A DNA stretch of 64,000 nucleotides. Source: Meloidogyne chitwoodi. Lineage: Eukaryota; Nematoda; Chromadorea; Rhabditida; Meloidogynidae. Shown piece by piece: positions 11,401-20,600 of this stretch. The notes under the pieces were generated by a model, which was given only the letters and a program-made list of their open reading frames with translations, did no database searches and was not told the DNA's origin. The translations under genes were made by a program, and so were the position numbers. The stretch covers positions 992,001-1,056,000 of the forward strand of contig JACZZP010000003.1 of NCBI GenBank assembly GCA_015183035.1, in the 5' to 3' direction. Position 1 is the first letter of the stretch. Each line of letters starts with the position of its first letter.

Positions 11401-14130
11401 ATAAATAAATAACCTTTATTATTATCATATGATAAATGTTGAGGATATTCATTAAAATTATATTTATTAAGATATTTCTGTTCTTCTTGAATATTATTTT
11501 CTTTATTTCTTTTAAATTCATAAAAATCTTCTTTTTTATAATTATTATTAATATTTTTAGTAAATAATTGACTATCTTTTTCTTCAATTTCTTTTAATTT
11601 TTTATTATTATTTTCTTCAATTTTTGATTTAAATTCAAAATTTTCTTCATTCTAAATTATTTAATTAATTAATTTTTTATTTTATTATTTTTTACCTTTT
11701 CTTCTAAATTATCCAATTCAAAATTATCATTTTCTTCTTCAGAAAATAAAGAATAATCATCCTCTTCACTATAATATTTCTCATTTTTTCTTCCCATTCG
11801 ATTATATAAAATTTCTTCTTCTTCATTTTCTTCTTCATTCTTATTATTATTTATTTCTTCATTTTTATATTTTTGTTCATTTTTGTTTTCATTCTCTTCA
11901 AATAATTCTTCTTTACTTTTATTTCCTTTTTCTTCCATTTTATTTTCATTAATTTCATTATCGTCGTCCTCTTCTTCATTTAATTTATTTAATTGTTTTT
12001 CTTCTTTTTTACTTATTTCATCTTTCTCTAATACATTTTCCTTCAAATTTATATTTTCTTTTTCTTCTTCTTCTTCTTCTTCAATTTTCTCATTTATTTT
12101 TAATTTTTTCTCAAAACCTTTTGTTGTTGTTGTTTCTAATTTATCATTATTTAATAATTTAATATTATTTAATTTATTTATTTCAACTTTCTCATCTAAT
12201 AAATTTAAATTATTTTCTGGTGGTTTTTCTGTAAAATCTAATGGTGCAAGTATTTTTTTATTTATTACAATTTTATTTGTCGTATTTTCCACAAAATTAA
12301 TTTGAGCATTAATTTTTAAATAAATAATTAATGATAGAAAAGTTGTCAATAAAAAGTTCATATATAATTTAAAATTATCTAAAAAATTTAAATATTATTT
12401 ATAATTTAAATATTATTAAAATAATTTTAATTTATATTTTTATTAAATATATAGGTATTTAAAAATATTCAAATTAAATTTTTTATTCAAAAAATTTAAT
12501 TTTGCCTAAATAAAATTAGAATTATAAATTAATTTTTTATTTTTAGTAAAATAATTATTTATTTAGTATGTGTTAATTTAAATAATATAATAAGAGATTT
12601 TTAGAGAGTAAAAACTTTTGCCAAAATTTTAAATATAAAATAAAATACGTGTATTCATTGACGTAAATTGGATAAATAAATTAAGAATTTTTTGTGTTTT
12701 AAACTAATAAAAAATTAAAAGAATAATTTTAAGGTTATTTCTCTACAAATTTATATTTTAATTTTTTAAGCGAACATCCACAATGAGTTCGGCGTCTGCG
12801 GTTGGATTCTTACTATTCTCTCCTATATACTCATATTCTTAACATTACCTATATCGGCTTGTATGTCAATTAAGGTAGTTCAAGAATATGAGCGTGCTGT
12901 GATCTTTCGACTAGTAAATAATTAAATATTTAATTTAAATTTTTATTTTTTCATTAATAGGGACGACTTCTTCCAGGTGGTGCCAAAGGTCCAGGAATAT
13001 TTTTCATTGTCCCCTGTATTGATACTTATAGAAAAGTTGATTTGCGAGTACTTTCTTTTGAGGTTATTTTATTCTAACAAAATAAATATATTTATTTAGG
13101 TACCTCCACAAGAAATACTTTCTAAAGATTCTGTGACTGTTGCTGTGGTAAATTATTTATTTAATTAATATTTTATTTAAATTAAATTTTCTATTTTTTA
13201 GGATGCTGTTGTTTATTTTCGGTAAAACTTTTATCTTTTTTATATTTAAATTTATTTTTATTATTAATAGAATATCTAATGCAACAATTTCTGTTACAAA
13301 TGTTGAAGATGCTTCTCGTTCAACAAAACTTTTAGCACAAACAACTTTACGTAATATTCTTGGAACTAAAACGTTAGCAGAAATGTTAAGTGATCGTGAA
13401 GCAATTTCATTACAAATGCAAGTATAATAATTAATTATTTTCTTTTTTTATTTAATTACAACAAAAAGTCAACTTTGGATGAAGCTACTGAACCTTGGGG
13501 TGTAAAAGTTGAACGAGTAGAAGTAAAAGATGTAAGGTTACCTATTCAATTACAACGTGCAATGGCTGCCGAAGCTGAGGCTGCACGTGAAGCTAGAGCA
13601 AAGGTTATAAAATATTTTAAATATTAATTTATTTTTTAAAAGGTAATAGTTGCCGAGGGAGAACAAAAAGCTTCAAGGGCTCTTAAAGAAGCAGCTGATG
13701 TTATTGCTGAGTCTCCCCAAGCTATTCAACTTCGCTATTTACAAACATTAAATTCAATTAGCGCTGAAAAAAATTCAACAATTATTTTTCCTTTCCCAGT
13801 TGATTTACTTAGTGCTCTTCTTCATCAACAAAAACATTCCTCATCCACTCAACAACAACCACAACAACAATATCATCATCAACAATCATCATCTACATTT
13901 CAACAACAACAATTAACTCAACAAATACAATCTAATAATAATAATAATATTCGTTCTCCTATTCATAAAACAAATGTTTTTTCAACAGTTGTTGCCCCAG
14001 GAACACAACAATATCAAATGTAAAATAATTAGTTTAATTATTTTAAAAATATTTTTTAAGGTCTCCTGGAACTTATCATTCAAGCATTATTTCTTCTGAT
14101 AACACTTCTTCAAAAACGAATCTTCTCTAA
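2434..14130 (+). CDS. mec-2: MEC-2-like stomatin (SPFH/band 7), several alternative N-termini
   Basis: In C. elegans, MEC-2 is an inner-leaflet membrane protein that binds cholesterol and DEG/ENaC channels in touch neurons. The common part starts at 12771 with (A)[11 protein letters not shown], followed by the hydrophobic hairpin [19 protein letters not shown]. The SPFH domain then runs through eight exons (12771-12913, 12961-13062, 13100-13147, 13202-13221, 13271-13421, 13469-13603, 13643-14019, 14061-14130) and includes [40 protein letters not shown] and the coiled-coil [15 protein letters not shown]. The match to worm MEC-2 is near-identical up to [14 protein letters not shown]. The tail is Gln/His-rich and ends TNLL. 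The longest N-terminus uses exons 2434-2574, 2620-2658, 3380-3531, 3582-3761, 3812-4064, 4110-4211, 4250-4405 and 4668-4872. An in-frame TAA at 14021 would give a shorter C-terminus if the last intron is retained. Confidence 0.9.
5584..5728 (+). CDS. mec-2: Candidate alternative first coding exon of mec-2 (short)
   Basis: The ATG at 5584 opens [20 protein letters not shown] and runs to a GAAG|GTAATA donor at 5728. If not spliced, the frame reaches a stop shortly after. The exon leaves one base (G), matching the phase of the common mec-2 exon at 12771 (CG...). The result would be a GCG Ala codon before [11 protein letters not shown]. It encodes about 48 basic, Asn-rich residues. Assignment to mec-2 is inferred from strand, phase and lack of any other acceptor gene. 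Confidence 0.55.
5729..6360. other. AT-rich intron sequence of mec-2
   Basis: This is intronic sequence between the second candidate first exon and the GC-rich repeat island. It is low-complexity AT sequence with no open frame or recognisable element. Confidence 0.4.
6361..7396. repeat. GC-rich repeat island inside mec-2 intron
   Basis: Base composition changes abruptly from AT-rich intron to mixed, G-rich sequence. Positions 6751-6838 and 6873-6960 are diverged direct copies offset by exactly 122 bp, both containing TTTTGGTGCCA, ACTTGAGTGTGGC and CTGAAATGGCCGA. A looser similarity links about 7045-7085 with 7205-7255 (GAGTCACCTGAGTCT versus GGTCCACTTGAGTCT). The short open frames show no transposase or other protein resemblance. 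It is probably a decayed mobile or satellite-type element whose right part is the hairpin array. Confidence 0.6.
7397..7887. repeat. 101-bp tandem array with a perfect 14-bp-stem hairpin in each unit
   Basis: Hairpins start at 7397, 7498, 7599, 7700 and 7801, giving an exact 101-bp period. Units 2-5 carry GGCGTTTGAGGGCC, loop GAA, then GGCCCTCAAACGCC, a perfect 31-nt palindrome. Unit 1 reads TTTGATGGCC-GAA-GGCCATCAAA, with the central pair changed on both arms. Each hairpin is followed by a C-rich spacer (CACCCACCACGACTTTTAACCCACC). The spacer tail alternates between AAACCTTTCCAAACCTTAGC and ACAACTTTCCAAACTTTACC. A decayed copy (AAAGCC-GCA-GGCTTT) lies at about 7940. Confidence 0.9.
8406..8989 (+). 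CDS. mec-2: Candidate alternative first exons of mec-2 (Ser/Arg-rich, two exons)
   Basis: The ATG at 8406 gives [18 protein letters not shown], ending ...NRRRSG at 8506. A 109-nt intron follows (GT at 8507, best acceptor AG at 8614-8615). The reading frame resumes as [18 protein letters not shown] and continues through Ser/Pro/Arg-rich sequence, including [15 protein letters not shown], to an ACAG|GTATTT donor at 8989. It ends in phase 1 with G, as do the other two candidate N-termini. RRxS motifs look like basophilic kinase sites. Without splicing the frame stops at 8995. It could be an independent small gene, but the open donor and phase favour a mec-2 isoform. Confidence 0.55.
8507..8601. 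repeat. Small inverted-repeat element forming most of an intron
   Basis: GTTGGGCAATAT at 8507-8518 and its exact reverse complement ATATTGCCCAAC at 8590-8601 bracket about 70 bp of AT-rich sequence. The left arm supplies the GT donor of the intron inside the Ser/Arg-rich exon group. No clear target-site duplication is visible. An 11-base match to the arm (TTGGGCAATAT) occurs alone at about 3304. Confidence 0.55.
9482..10594 (+). CDS. Secreted acidic, then Gln/Gly/Pro-rich protein, nested in mec-2 intron
   Basis: This is an uninterrupted 370-residue frame. It begins with a strong signal peptide ([25 protein letters not shown]). Next come Asn/Thr runs, an acidic region with long Glu stretches (residues about 50-240), and a Phe/Pro/Gln then Gly-rich region ([10 protein letters not shown], poly-[21 protein letters not shown]). 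No catalytic domain is seen. It lies inside the last large mec-2 intron on the same strand, unusual here in having no intron. It is probably a secreted structural or matrix-type protein. A parasite-secreted role is possible but unsupported. Poly-Asn codon runs make the exact length prone to slippage. Confidence 0.7.
   Translation: MFLLKLKHFLVILLLIIGLFSLIEGLNNNNITTTNPPITTTTNNNNNNNNSKEEEKDYAELAVELSKLVEEEDNLNKKKKALNSKVLNNSTDKPLNLKNKKDLLNENEEEEEEENDEYLSSEEEEDEESSEEQKYSDEHLPKTLPHNEGLNIRKIEKKKKEEENEEEEDNISLFNDNQIPKNLIKLIKKLSKEGRNNPIIIPLIINNNNIIPNNKQKESNYEEEENHHKRNNKGKNFENQLNDWQHPPNFAPPLFTSQMFQSPPFQPQMFPPPPFFPQQQQQQPQQPFGISSGGGGPQMGAGGPQIGGGGFQFGNGGGGGGGNGNPFPHPNSFPNNQQQTFGNLPNNNNFPKNQINPQGINNELNNKKGN
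10896..12361 (-). CDS. Secreted acidic Glu/Lys/Asn-rich protein, nested antisense in mec-2 intron
   Basis: The start at 12361 gives a signal peptide, [21 protein letters not shown] long acidic low-complexity region follows ([38 protein letters not shown]). Short introns join downstream exons: [16 protein letters not shown]...[10 protein letters not shown], then a Tyr/Phe-rich block [20 protein letters not shown], then ...[15 protein letters not shown] ending at TAA (10896-10898). No known domain is seen. It is convergent with the neighbouring nested gene (302 bp apart). Both have a signal peptide and an acidic first half, so they may be old tandem-inverted relatives or just share composition. 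Confidence 0.65.
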
Positions 14131-14583
14131 TATTTTAAAAATAAAATTGTATTTTCTATATATTTTTATTTTCCTTTTATATACACATCAAAATTAATAA
14201 AAATTAAATATATTTAGGTCTAAATTAAATTTATGGGGATTTTCTTAACTAATCTAGAATATAAATTTAGCTATTTTTTTACTGGTTAAATTATTCTTAT
14301 TAATTCTATCTCTATTTTAAAATATTTAAATTAATGTATTTTTACTTATAATTGTTTTTTAAAAAGTCAATAAAATTTATGACAATTTTACTTAAGTTTT
14401 TATTTTGATTGAAATAAATATTATATTATAATTCAAGATTTTCAATTATATAATTAGTTAGTAAATTTAAACTCTTTAGAGTTTATCTTTTGATTTATGC
14501 CCATCCATCATTTTTATGGTTCTGACAGTATTATTCTCCTAATTATGATAAGATTCTCAGATTTTTAAATTATAATATAAAAG
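14131..14583. other. Intergenic, AT-rich
   Basis: This is the 3' flank of mec-2 and the upstream region of the coiled-coil gene. It has no open frame of note. A short inverted pair at about 14471-14484 (AAACTCTTTAGAGTTT) is a self-complementary 16-mer. Confidence 0.4.
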
Positions 14584-15653
14584 CATGAATAATTATTATT
14601 TTAATTTACTCATTTATAACTCTTTTAATTTTCCTAAATGATTTCCCGAATTCTTATAAATCTAAAGATTGTCCAATATTGTCATTCTTAATTGTGTTCA
14701 TTTATATTATTTTCTGTTCAACAACAATAGTAACAATATGTCTTCATAAAAAGAAATCTTCAATACAATCAAAACCTAAAGTTAATAAAAATAAGAAGAA
14801 AATCAGTTCAAAGAAGTCAAAAAAATCAACTTATTGGGTTGATGGTGCTAAAGCTATTGGAATGCTTTTGGAATGTGAGAAACGTTCTGAATTGGTTGTT
14901 GAAGGTAATTTAACCTTGAAATATAATTTTTTGACAAAAATTTTTTAATTTAAGAAGCAAGACACAATTATGTTAAGGCAATGGACAAAGCTTATGATGA
15001 TGCGAAAAGGGAAATAGCTGAGCTCAAAAAGGTAAACCCAGATAATAATTTATTAAAAATATTTTTTTAATTATAGAGGAGAGAGGAACAACACCAAAAG
15101 TTTATCATAAGAATTCAGAAAGAGCAACTCGATTATGAAACAATTTGTGAAAATCAGAATCGAGCAAAACTTCGGGAAATCAACAAAAGAGTTACTAAGA
15201 ACCGCAGTAAAGTATTAGGATATTATTAATTTAATTAAAATTAGTAAATTTTAAGGTTATTGATGATATTATGAGGACTGTTTTAAAAATACAGCCAGTA
15301 TTTCATCGTAATGTGTTTTTGGATTTACAAAAAGAACAGCAAGTAAAAAGGTGAATATTATTTGAATTTATTTAAATTATTTTATTTAAAAATAAATTTT
15401 CAGTATTCAACAAATCAGTGAAAAGCGAAGTCATAATTCTTTGATAAAAGATAAACAAAAGAATAAAATTCTTCCTAAAATACAAAAATACAACAGTGCT
15501 AGAGATCCAAGCACTTCTGATTCTTCTTCTAGCTCTTCATCAGAAAATACTTCATCTACTTCAGAATTGTCTGTAAGAAAGAAACACCAAAGTCTTAAAA
15601 GTCATCATGAAGAGTATCGAAGGAAAAAAAATAATTTTCCAAATAAAAAATAA
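14584..15653 (+). CDS. Single-TM coiled-coil basic protein (unrecognised)
   Basis: The coding signal starts with a hydrophobic segment, ILSFLIVFIYIIFCSTTIVTICLH (about 14676-14745). A Lys-rich stretch follows, then ATPase-unrelated helical sequence WVDGAKAIGMLLECEKRSELVVE. Later exons give EARHNYVKAMDKAYDDAKREIAELKK, RREEQHQKFIIRIQKEQLDYETICENQNRAK, KVIDDIMRTVLKIQPVFHRNVFLDLQKEQ and a Ser-rich basic tail ending NNFPNKK. The middle is predicted coiled coil. No ATG is in frame at the hydrophobic start; ATGs at 14584 and 14639 are in other frames. The 5' end therefore needs an unseen small intron or lies upstream, and the given start is approximate. No family was recognised. Confidence 0.5.
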
Positions 15654-16174
15654 TTACTAATTAATGTTTGTGGAATATATAAATTATTTATAAATGAAAT
15701 TTATGTTGTAAATATTTATTTTTGTCTTTTATTATCACTACTTTGTTATTAATTTTTTTATAAAAATTATTGTAAAAATATCATCTATTATAATCATTAA
15801 TTAAATCAATTTATATATCTTTCTAAATAGTTGTAAAAAGTAAACACTGAATTACAATTTAAAAATTTAAAAAATTTGAAGTAAAGGTTTTCTTCATAAA
15901 ATATTTAAGATATAAATTTAGATAAAGGATTAAATGTCACTACATAAAAAGAGAAAAGAAAATGATAGTTAGAGAAAAAAAGGAAGAAAAATAGCAAAGA
16001 ACAGAAATGTTTTCACACGTAAATTTTTCTTTTAGATTTAATATTTAATGAAAAGGTTTAGTATTTCATATAAAAATTTTGTTTTATCGTTTTATTCGTG
16101 CATTATTCAACTCTCAAAAAATTTTGTCGCCAAGAGACCTGAAAATATTTGCAAGAAAAGTGAATATATACAAA
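15654..16174. other. Intergenic, AT-rich
   Basis: Non-coding AT-rich sequence between the coiled-coil gene and the FAD synthase gene. No gene or repeat was recognised. Confidence 0.4.
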
Positions 16175-17547
16175 ATGTTAGTATTTTTTAAAAAATATAA
16201 AATTATTTTTTAAAGATTTTTATGTCAGAAATAGATCCAAATTGGAATATTAAAAGAATAAATGGACAACAAAAATTATTTAATAATTTAAAAGAAGATA
16301 AAAAAGGTATATAAATTTTAAATAAAATTAAAAATTTTAAATTTAAGAATTATATAATTGTTTTGATCATCAACCATGGGAAAATTCTTATGAAAAACTT
16401 GAAGCCTTTCTAATTGCTTTTAAATCAGAAGAAATTTCAATTAAATTAAAAGAAGCTTTAAAAACAATTGAAGAAATTTTGGATAAATATAGGTTTATTG
16501 TTATTTTTAAAATATTAAGAATTGGCATTCATTTATTTTTAAATTTAAAATATATTATATTCTATGTATTTTTTTTTCCAGTTTGGAACAAATTTCCCTT
16601 TCTTTTAATGGTGGAAAAGATTGTACTCTTTTATTACATCTTTTTCGAGCTTGTGTAAATAAGTATATATTATTTATTTAAAGATATAATGTTTTTAATT
16701 AACTTTAAGAAAATATGGAGATGATAAACAAATAAATGCTTTTTATATTAAAAGTGATGATGAATTCCCTGAAATTGTTAATTTCGTCCATTCAATAACA
16801 GAAAAGTGGTTTTTTTAAATTTTTATTAAAAAATTTTACTTTTTAAATTTAGATATAATTTCAATATCTTTGAATTTAATGGACATTTAAAAACTGGATT
16901 AATTTCTTTAAAATCTCAAAAGCCTGAAATTGTTGCTACTCTAATGGGCTCACGTTCTAGTGATCCTAAAGCTGCAAAAATGAAATCAAAATGCGAGTGG
17001 ACTGAGCCGGGTTGGCCTTCTTTTTTACGAGTAATTTTTTTTTGATTATTGAAAGATCTAACAAAAACATTTTGTTCACTTACGATGGTTATTAATGATT
17101 TTCCTTTACTTTTTAAAAATTTTTCCCTCTTCTTTACTATTTTAAATAAAATCTGAAAACTTTTGCTAACAACACAGAAAAATTTTAGAAATGATTTAAA
17201 TTATATAAACTAATTAAAAATTTAAAGGTTTGTCCTTTGTTGAATTTGAGCTATTCAGACATTTGGATTTTGTTACGCTCTCTTTGTATTCCATATTGTT
17301 TATTATATGATCAAGGATATTCATCATTAGGTGAAAGAAAGAAAACTTCAAAGAATCCACATTTAAAAATTGTTGTTCAAGAAAATGCTGAAGGAAGTGA
17401 AAATGAAAGGTAATAAATTATAAATTATTTAACAAATTAAATTAAATATTATAAAGGTATTTGCCTGCATATATGTTAAAAGATGAAAAATTTGAGAGAA
17501 TTTTTCGTGAAGATCGAGTTTCTGAAAATGAAAATCCTGGACATTAA
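16175..17547 (+). CDS. FAD synthase (FMN adenylyltransferase), PP-loop domain only
   Basis: FAD synthase transfers AMP from ATP to FMN to make FAD. The key ATP-binding PP-loop [17 protein letters not shown] is present. It is followed by [31 protein letters not shown], the MGSRSSDP signature and [30 protein letters not shown]...[15 protein letters not shown], all matching the PAPS-reductase-like domain of animal FLAD1. ATG TTA at 16175 can splice in frame to [10 protein letters not shown]. An in-frame ATG at 16222 is the alternative start. The N-terminal molybdopterin-binding-like domain of long FLAD1 forms is absent, as in short eukaryotic and yeast FAD1-type enzymes. It ends ENPGH at 17547, 152 bp from the convergent IFT121 stop. 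Confidence 0.88.
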
Positions 17548-17698
17548 TTTATCTTAAAATTTCTAGAGAATTTAAAGGAAAAAAGAAAAATTATTGCTCG
17601 GTGCATATCCAATATCGAACTTTGTAGGCATTTTTTATTATCGTTAATATTTATATCTACATATGTGATTTTTTTTAATTTAGAAGAATTTTAATATT

Positions 17699-20600
17699 TT
17701 ATTTTTTATTAAAATCATTATGACAAAGTGGACAATTATTATAAATATTAATTTCCTTTTGATAAGCTCTATGTTTACATCTAGTACATATCCAAAATTG
17801 AGTTTCAAATATTGGACGTCCAGTTGCCACACAAATAGGTAATCGATTATTACATTTTAGATTAGGACAAACAATTGAATGATCTTCAATTTTTGCATCA
17901 CAATTAGGACATTCTACATAATTAACAGATAAATCTTTTGGTTCATTTCTTAAATAAAAATTTAAATATATTTAAAAAATAAATAAAAACTTTAAAAATA
18001 TTTGCATTGCTAAACTAGAATAAACTTCTTGTTCTTCTTTTGATATATTTTGCATTGCTTCCAATTTCATAAAAGCTTTAGAACATACACCATAATATTC
18101 AGCAAGATATGATGTTAAAGCTTAAAAATTAAAAAATATAAATTAATTATTTGAATATTTTACCTAATAAAGAATAAACTTCCATTGGATCCAATAAATC
18201 TTCATAATTTGTAAGTGTTAAAGCTGTTTTAACTGCTGACACATAATCACTTTTATAAAGATGTGAATGAGATAACATAAAAAAATGATAAGCTTCTGCT
18301 CCACGCCAAGATGTATCAATCATACGTATTTCATCAATACTTAAATTATGATCACTAGATAAAAGTCCATCAAGAGCTAATAAAGAAGTCTAATAAAATA
18401 AATTTTAAATATTTTTAGAAAAATTAGTTAGCTCATACATTGCTTGTTCCTCCACTTTCTTCTTTTCTTTTTGCAATTTTTTGTCTGTTTTGTTCATAAT
18501 ATTCTTCAATTAAAAGAGCACCCATTACATAAAGTTTTTTAAGACGAAGAGGTGGAGCTTGTTTTTGATGTTCAGAATTTGCTACCTAAATTTTTTTAAT
18601 AAATAAAATATTTTTATTTTTTTTTCTTTTTTAACCTCATAAACAATTTTCGCTGCTTGTAAATATTTTGCTGCTTTTGAATAAAGTTGGGCAATGGCCA
18701 AATTTTTAGTTTTATTTCCAACAATTTGATGTGCATATTGATTTAAAAGATTTTCAACATTAGCAAGATGATAACGATCAGATAATTCTGCAGCACGGTC
18801 CCATTTATTTAATTTAATACATGTTTCAAAGGCATCACTTATTCTATTACTCTATAAATTTATTTAAATTATTTTGAAGGTTTTCCAATTTAAATATTTA
18901 GTCAAATAATATTTGCCTTCAAATAACAATCTACAGCTTGTTCACAAAGTCCATAACTAGTAAATGTTTCAGCCAATTGCTAAAAAAATAAATTTTATTT
19001 AAAAAACAAATAAAAAATTAAAAAAGTAAATTTAATAACATTTAACACTTCATGATCTTTAGGTAAATCCTGTCCAAGTGCCTCCATTCGAGAAAAATCA
19101 GCCATCATTAAATAACAACGTGCTAATTCTGAATAACTTCTAGACTGTTCATAATAACGAGCAGCACTTTGCCTATTAAAAAAATAATTATTTAAAATAT
19201 TAAAAAATATTTACCATTTTTGTCTCTCAGCAAAATAATCACCAACATGTTTCCATGTTTGTTGTGCCAAAGCATCATCTCCTGGCCCGGTTGATGTTTG
19301 CAAAATTTGTTGAATACGAAACCAATCATGCATTTTCTTTAACATATCAATTGCTAAATCTCTTAAATTAATTATTAAAATAATTTATTTAATCTCTTTA
19401 CCTTCTATCATGTTCAAAATAAATCTTTTCTGCATTTTCTAAGTCACCAAGAAATATAGAAACTTCTGCTCTCTTTAAAGCATCAGAGTGAATATTCTGT
19501 AAACGTTTGAGAAAAAGTATTCCTCCATAATCCTGTAATTTAACAAATGCATGCTCTGCTGTACGAAGATCTAATCGTCTAAGGGCATCAGTTGCCAAAA
19601 TATTCCTTTTAAATAAAAATAGATTTGTTTAAAAAATTAAATTAATATTATTTTTTTTTAATATTTAACCAAAGTTTTGGATGATTTCCTTTCTCAATAA
19701 GCGCAATTGCTTCCTGTATTTTATCTGATTCAAGTGTTGATTTTATTGTTTTAAGTATCTAAAATTATTTTTTTAAGAAAATATATTTAAAATTACTTTT
19801 ATTTCAATTTCATCAAAAGAGTGACGGTTAACACGATCTGGATCTTTAAAAATATCATCAAGAAGTACAAGACGTACAATTAAATTTTTAAATTGACAAA
19901 TACGTCCAATATGAGGAATTGGCTCATCTGTCTTAAATAAAATATTTTTAAAATTAAAATATAATTAATTAAAATTACTTCAGTTCCTCTAATAATAACT
20001 AATCTTTGTTTTTCCATTAATGCTAATAAGTCATTTTTATCATTATCCCATTCAACACTCCAAACTTCTCTACGTTCAAAAGTTAAAACAGGCATAAATA
20101 TATTTATTTTGGGTAAATCAATTAAACGAAGAATATTATATTTTCCAATAATTGCAAGTCTAGATCCATCACAATTTATAGACATTAATTTAGGTGCTGG
20201 AATATTTGATTTAAATGTTATTTGTAATTGAATATCAGGTAATGAAAAACGATAAATTGTTCCTGATTCACGAGCCTTGTAAAAAAATTAAATATTCTCT
20301 AATTATAAAAGTACACCTTTTTTGTTTATTTATATAAAATTCCTCTTAGAAATAATTTTATATTAATTTAATTTAATTTTTACAATTAAAAAGAAGTCAG
20401 TAGATGCAGATACAGCACAAATTGGATCTGTTGTTATTCCATTATTAGATTGTTGTTTTTGTTGTTCTGTACGGTGTTCATCAATATAATGAATTCTAAA
20501 TTAATTAATTAAATATATTTTAATAATTAAATTTTTTTTTAAACTTGTCATTTTGCTCAGAGGGAACGTTTGTTCCTCCAACTTTTTGAAAGTTTGTAGA

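Noticed and set aside
11883..12305. 140-residue Ser/Phe-rich plus-strand frame
   Set aside because: It is the antisense of the Glu/Lys/Asn-rich coding exon.
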